NCBI RefSeq assembly: GCF_000178155.2
Contig: NZ_ADKM02000134.1
Location: 123,710 to 187,709, forward strand
From: Hominimerdicola alba 8
GTDB taxonomy: Bacteria; Bacillota; Clostridia; Oscillospirales; Ruminococcaceae
Length of the DNA stretch: 64,000 nucleotides
Direction of reading: 5' to 3'
Within the stretch, counting starts at the first letter, position 1. The number at the start of each line of letters is the position of its first letter. The notes under the pieces were generated by a model that ran no database searches, had not been told where the DNA came from, and saw only the letters and a list, made by a program, of their open reading frames with translations. Positions 61,686 to 64,000 of this stretch are shown in pieces. A program made the translations under genes and the position numbers.

Positions 61686-61758
61686 AGCTGATACCCGGAT
61701 TCGAACCGGGGACCTCATCCTTACCAAGGATGTGCTCTACCACCTGAGCCATATCAGC
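61686..61758 (-). tRNA. tRNA-Thr (GGT), proximal copy
   Basis: Identical 73-nt gene, 136 bp from the other copy. The promoter is minus-strand TTGACA (complement of 61822-61827), 17 bp, TATAAT (complement of 61799-61804). A broken copy of the terminator stem lies between the two genes. Confidence 0.95.
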
Positions 61759-61798
61759 TTACCATCGGTCAGCGAGTTCATCGTCAACCGACTTAAAT

Positions 61799-61827
61799 AT
61801 TATACACTATATCTGTGGATTTGTCAA
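61799..61827 (-). promoter_or_regulatory. Promoter of the tRNA-Thr pair
   Basis: TTGACA-17-TATAAT on the minus strand, 40 bp before the first tRNA-Thr. Confidence 0.78.
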
Positions 61828-61845
61828 GCCCTTTTTCGATTTTTT

Positions 61846-62823
61846 TTAAAAAATTTTTTTTACGTTTTTGACATGTGCCGCGATCTTAGATATATCGGTG
61901 ACATTCACTGAGCCGTCGTTGTTCACATCAGCGACCTTAGTCTGATAGTCATCGGCAAAGCCCCTGACCTGCTTCACATAGCCCGCTGTTGCTGAAACAT
62001 CTGTCACGTTTATTTTGTTGTCGCCGCTGACATCACCGACCTTGCACAGTTCAATATCCTGAAATTCTTCGGGGCGCGCTCTTTTGCCGAACTTGAAACC
62101 CTTGAACTCTTTTGTGACATATCCTTTACCTGCAAAGCTGATGTCGTAAATGCCGCGCTTTAATGACAGACTGAAGCTATCATCAGATGTGCCCGCATAG
62201 CTTTGTGCTTCGGGGTCGCCGCTCAGCTTTGCGCTTATCGTATATCCGTTCATCGGCTGGTCGGAAAACTGCTTTCTGCCGCTGATGACATTGCCAAAGA
62301 CTGTCTTATCGCCGCCGCTGTAGCCATCTCTCCTGACGGTGAAAGTCACTTCCGCACTTTCGGTGACAGTAGTATTACCCGCATCGAAGGCGGGGGAGTC
62401 CTTAGTTTCGCCAAAGACAGAGAAAAGTTCTATCCTGAAATTGTCATTGTCAGTGCCGTCATCAGCACCGTATATTATCTTCTCGCCGTCCAGTGCGATA
62501 TCTTTGCCATCAATGACGACCTTGTCAACACTGACTTCGCCCACTTCAAAATAGCAGTCACTCAGGTCTATTACAAACATTCCCAGACCGTTCATCGTGC
62601 TTTTTCCACCTTTGTTGTCGGCCGGCATGGTAACTTTCAGGGTGTTCTGTCCTTCGTCTATCTGTACCTTGCTCTGCCAGCTTTGCAGGCTCAGGTCACT
62701 GTTAGCAAGTCCCAGTGAGGCGATGAAGCCGCTTTTTTCGGCATCTTCTGCACATACAGCGGGCAGCGCTCCGCAGGTCATTGCCAGTGCTGTAATAAAA
62801 GCGGATATTTTTCTCTTTTTCAT
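61846..62823 (-). CDS. Secreted protein with C-terminal type I dockerin
   Basis: The 325-residue protein has a signal peptide (to about residue 25, AVCAEDA) and a beta-rich unique domain (about 30-250). The C-terminal dockerin has two calcium-binding loops, GDVSGDNKINVTDVSATAGYV and ADVNNDGSVNVTDISKIAAHV, with paired DxNxDG-type positions. Dockerins attach proteins to cohesin scaffolds in cellulosome-like systems. The unique domain shows no glycosidase motif, so it may be a binding or structural part. GGAGGA precedes the ATG. Confidence 0.88.
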   Translation of the reverse strand: MKKRKISAFITALAMTCGALPAVCAEDAEKSGFIASLGLANSDLSLQSWQSKVQIDEGQNTLKVTMPADNKGGKSTMNGLGMFVIDLSDCYFEVGEVSVDKVVIDGKDIALDGEKIIYGADDGTDNDNFRIELFSVFGETKDSPAFDAGNTTVTESAEVTFTVRRDGYSGGDKTVFGNVISGRKQFSDQPMNGYTISAKLSGDPEAQSYAGTSDDSFSLSLKRGIYDISFAGKGYVTKEFKGFKFGKRARPEEFQDIELCKVGDVSGDNKINVTDVSATAGYVKQVRGFADDYQTKVADVNNDGSVNVTDISKIAAHVKNVKKIF

Positions 62824-62920
62824 TGTTTGTCCTCCGTTTTTTACACGTTTTGTTTTTATACCATTTTACAACAAAATACAGACTTTGTCAACCGTTAAGA
62901 TATTGGAAACATTTCAGTAC

Positions 62921-62954
62921 AAAAAAAGACACTCCCGCTGTTTTGCGGAAGTGC
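62921..62954 (-). terminator. Terminator of the DUF445 gene
   Basis: CACTTCCGC/GCGGGAGTG stem (one G:T pair) and a TCTTTTTTT tail on the minus strand. Confidence 0.8.
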
Positions 62955-62963
62955 CCCACGCTG

Positions 62964-63854
62964 TCATTTTATGATCAGATTGAAAAGTCCCAGAACAAAG
63001 CCTATCAGTGCGCCAAGATTAACTATCATGCTCAGTTCCTTGTTCATCACTGTTATGACCAGCCGTTCCATTTCATCTATCGGCATATCATTTATCTTAT
63101 TCTCGACCATTGCGGCGAGGTTCAGCTTCTCGAACAGTTTGTCAACGTACTTGTCAACAGTTTTGCGGTAAACTTTTCCTATCATCTCCGCAAGACGCTT
63201 TTCATCGACCTTTACAAGTTCCAGCAGTTCAAGACCCGTCTTGTCGCCGCCGTCTGTCAGCTTGCTCTCAATGACAGGCTGAACACAGCCCATGCCCTCG
63301 CGGTCTATCATACCGCGTATCTTGCCCACCAGCGGGGCAGTCAGTGAATGTATCCTCTCTTCGGATATCAGCTTTGATATCATCGAACTGCCTATCTTTT
63401 CCTTGATGGACTCATTAGCCTTCTCAACAACTATCTCAGGCAGCTGTGAAGCGGATATCTCATCGACTATCTGCCTGCTCAGCATCTCGCTCAGCTTGAC
63501 TTTGCCGCCCTCATAGACATCTTCTTCGCAGTGGGTCAGCTTGCATATCTCGTCTTTCAGCTTGTTTTTCAGTTCTGCGGTAATGACCTCAGTTACACGA
63601 TGTTCTATCTCACCGCCCAGCAGTTTCGCTTTTATGTCGTCTTTTGTCAGCAGATTATTGCCGACCACATTGCCCACCGCCTTAGCCAGACGCGGTTTGC
63701 CTTTTGGTATCGCACCGGGCGTGAAAGGCAGTACTTTGCCGAACACCCTCACTTCATGACGCGGGAAGAACAGCATCTTCACTGCGATGTAGTTGGTGAA
63801 ATACCCGATGACAGCGCCTATCAGCGGCGCTGAAAGCATTTTCAGAATTTCCAT
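62964..63854 (-). CDS. DUF445-family membrane protein
   Basis: The 296-residue protein starts with the DUF445 signature APLIGAVIGYFTNYIAVKMLFFP and FTPGAIPKGKPRLAKAVGNVVG. A long helical region (about 60-265) follows, then a C-terminal hydrophobic helix. Related Bacillus proteins (YheB/YtwP-type naming varies) have roles linked to envelope or spore surface, not defined here. GGAGAG precedes the ATG. Element copy 4 lies immediately upstream. Confidence 0.87.
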   Translation of the reverse strand: MEILKMLSAPLIGAVIGYFTNYIAVKMLFFPRHEVRVFGKVLPFTPGAIPKGKPRLAKAVGNVVGNNLLTKDDIKAKLLGGEIEHRVTEVITAELKNKLKDEICKLTHCEEDVYEGGKVKLSEMLSRQIVDEISASQLPEIVVEKANESIKEKIGSSMISKLISEERIHSLTAPLVGKIRGMIDREGMGCVQPVIESKLTDGGDKTGLELLELVKVDEKRLAEMIGKVYRKTVDKYVDKLFEKLNLAAMVENKINDMPIDEMERLVITVMNKELSMIVNLGALIGFVLGLFNLIIK

Positions 63855-63887
63855 TTTGTCACTCTCCGTTTGTTTTTCTCTTTATAT

Positions 63888-63991
63888 TATAGCGATCCAT
63901 CTTTTTTAATTCACAAAATCCGGTCGCAAAAGCTGGGATCTATGGGTTTTGTGACTGGTTTTTGTCTGAATTTTAAGGCGGATTGCTATAG
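63888..63991 (+). repeat. Dispersed hairpin element, copy 4
   Basis: Ends TATAGCGATCC and GGATTGCTATAG; one terminal pair is G:T rather than G:C. The interior TTCACAAAATCCGGTCGCAA and TTTTGTGACTGG matches the other copies. It lies 34 bp upstream of the DUF445 start. Confidence 0.83.
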
Positions 63992-64000
63992 GTCATATCG

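Overview
The window looks like a chromosomal segment of a plant-fibre-degrading Firmicute of the Ruminococcus group (Oscillospiraceae); the R. albus / R. flavefaciens neighbourhood is a guess. Supporting signs are an arabinan-degrading locus with several GH43 and GH51 enzymes, a dockerin-bearing secreted protein, secreted FN3/repeat proteins, a lone pilin-like protein, GH27 and GH36 alpha-galactosidases, and near-perfect TTGACA-17-TATAAT promoters. No phage, insertion sequence, CRISPR array or rRNA was seen.

Region 1 (1-23283) is an arabinan/arabinose utilisation locus. On the minus strand an intracellular GH51 arabinofuranosidase precedes araA (L-arabinose isomerase, cut by the window edge). 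Facing away is an AraC-type regulator. A 577-bp control region follows, with two tandem consensus promoters and three phased ACAATTTGT direct repeats. A roughly 20-kb same-strand gene series then encodes two secreted GH43 lipoproteins, a small membrane protein, a very large solute-binding protein with two permeases, an NHL-propeller/TPR/Yip1-like membrane protein, a DUF5696-like anchored protein, a second permease pair with its own binding protein, a LamG-like lipoprotein, a cytoplasmic GH43 enzyme and one MsmK-type ATPase that could power both importers. The proposed flow is: extracellular GH43 enzymes cut arabinan, the two importers take up oligosaccharides, cytoplasmic GH43 and GH51 release arabinose, and AraA isomerises it. 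The NHL/Yip1 and DUF5696 proteins between the two importers have no assigned role and are the best candidates for undescribed biology.

Region 2 (23340-34743) holds assorted genes: an alpha/beta-hydrolase-fold protein without the catalytic serine, the Hen1/Pnkp RNA repair pair, an orphan prepilin-like protein, an esterase-like protein, a DUF4261 protein, a HAD phosphatase, tRNA-fMet, tRNA-Arg, a decayed gene and a second hydrolase. Region 3 (34958-39673) is one secreted 1571-residue protein carrying six near-identical 381-bp repeats and two FN3 domains.

Region 4 (39802-57273) contains tRNA-Ser, a PARG-like macrodomain protein, a FIST-GGDEF diguanylate cyclase, a CarD-like regulator, a cysteine-protease-like protein, a PfkB sugar kinase with a GH27 enzyme, a serine beta-lactamase-like protein, an iron-sulfur aldo/keto reductase, NrdR, CoaBC, a GH36 alpha-galactosidase, a CCA-adding enzyme, a VanZ-like protein and a GGDEF-EAL phosphodiesterase. 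Region 5 (57275-64000) has a Wzm/Wzt-type exporter pair, an RtcB RNA ligase unit with a candidate leader peptide and terminator upstream and a small basic protein downstream, a GNAT acetyltransferase, two tandem tRNA-Thr genes, the dockerin protein and a DUF445 protein.

Four copies of a roughly 105-bp hairpin-forming element with ends near CTATAGCGATCC / GGATCGCTATAG are dispersed between genes. Paired changes in their ends suggest selection for, or copying of, a folded structure.
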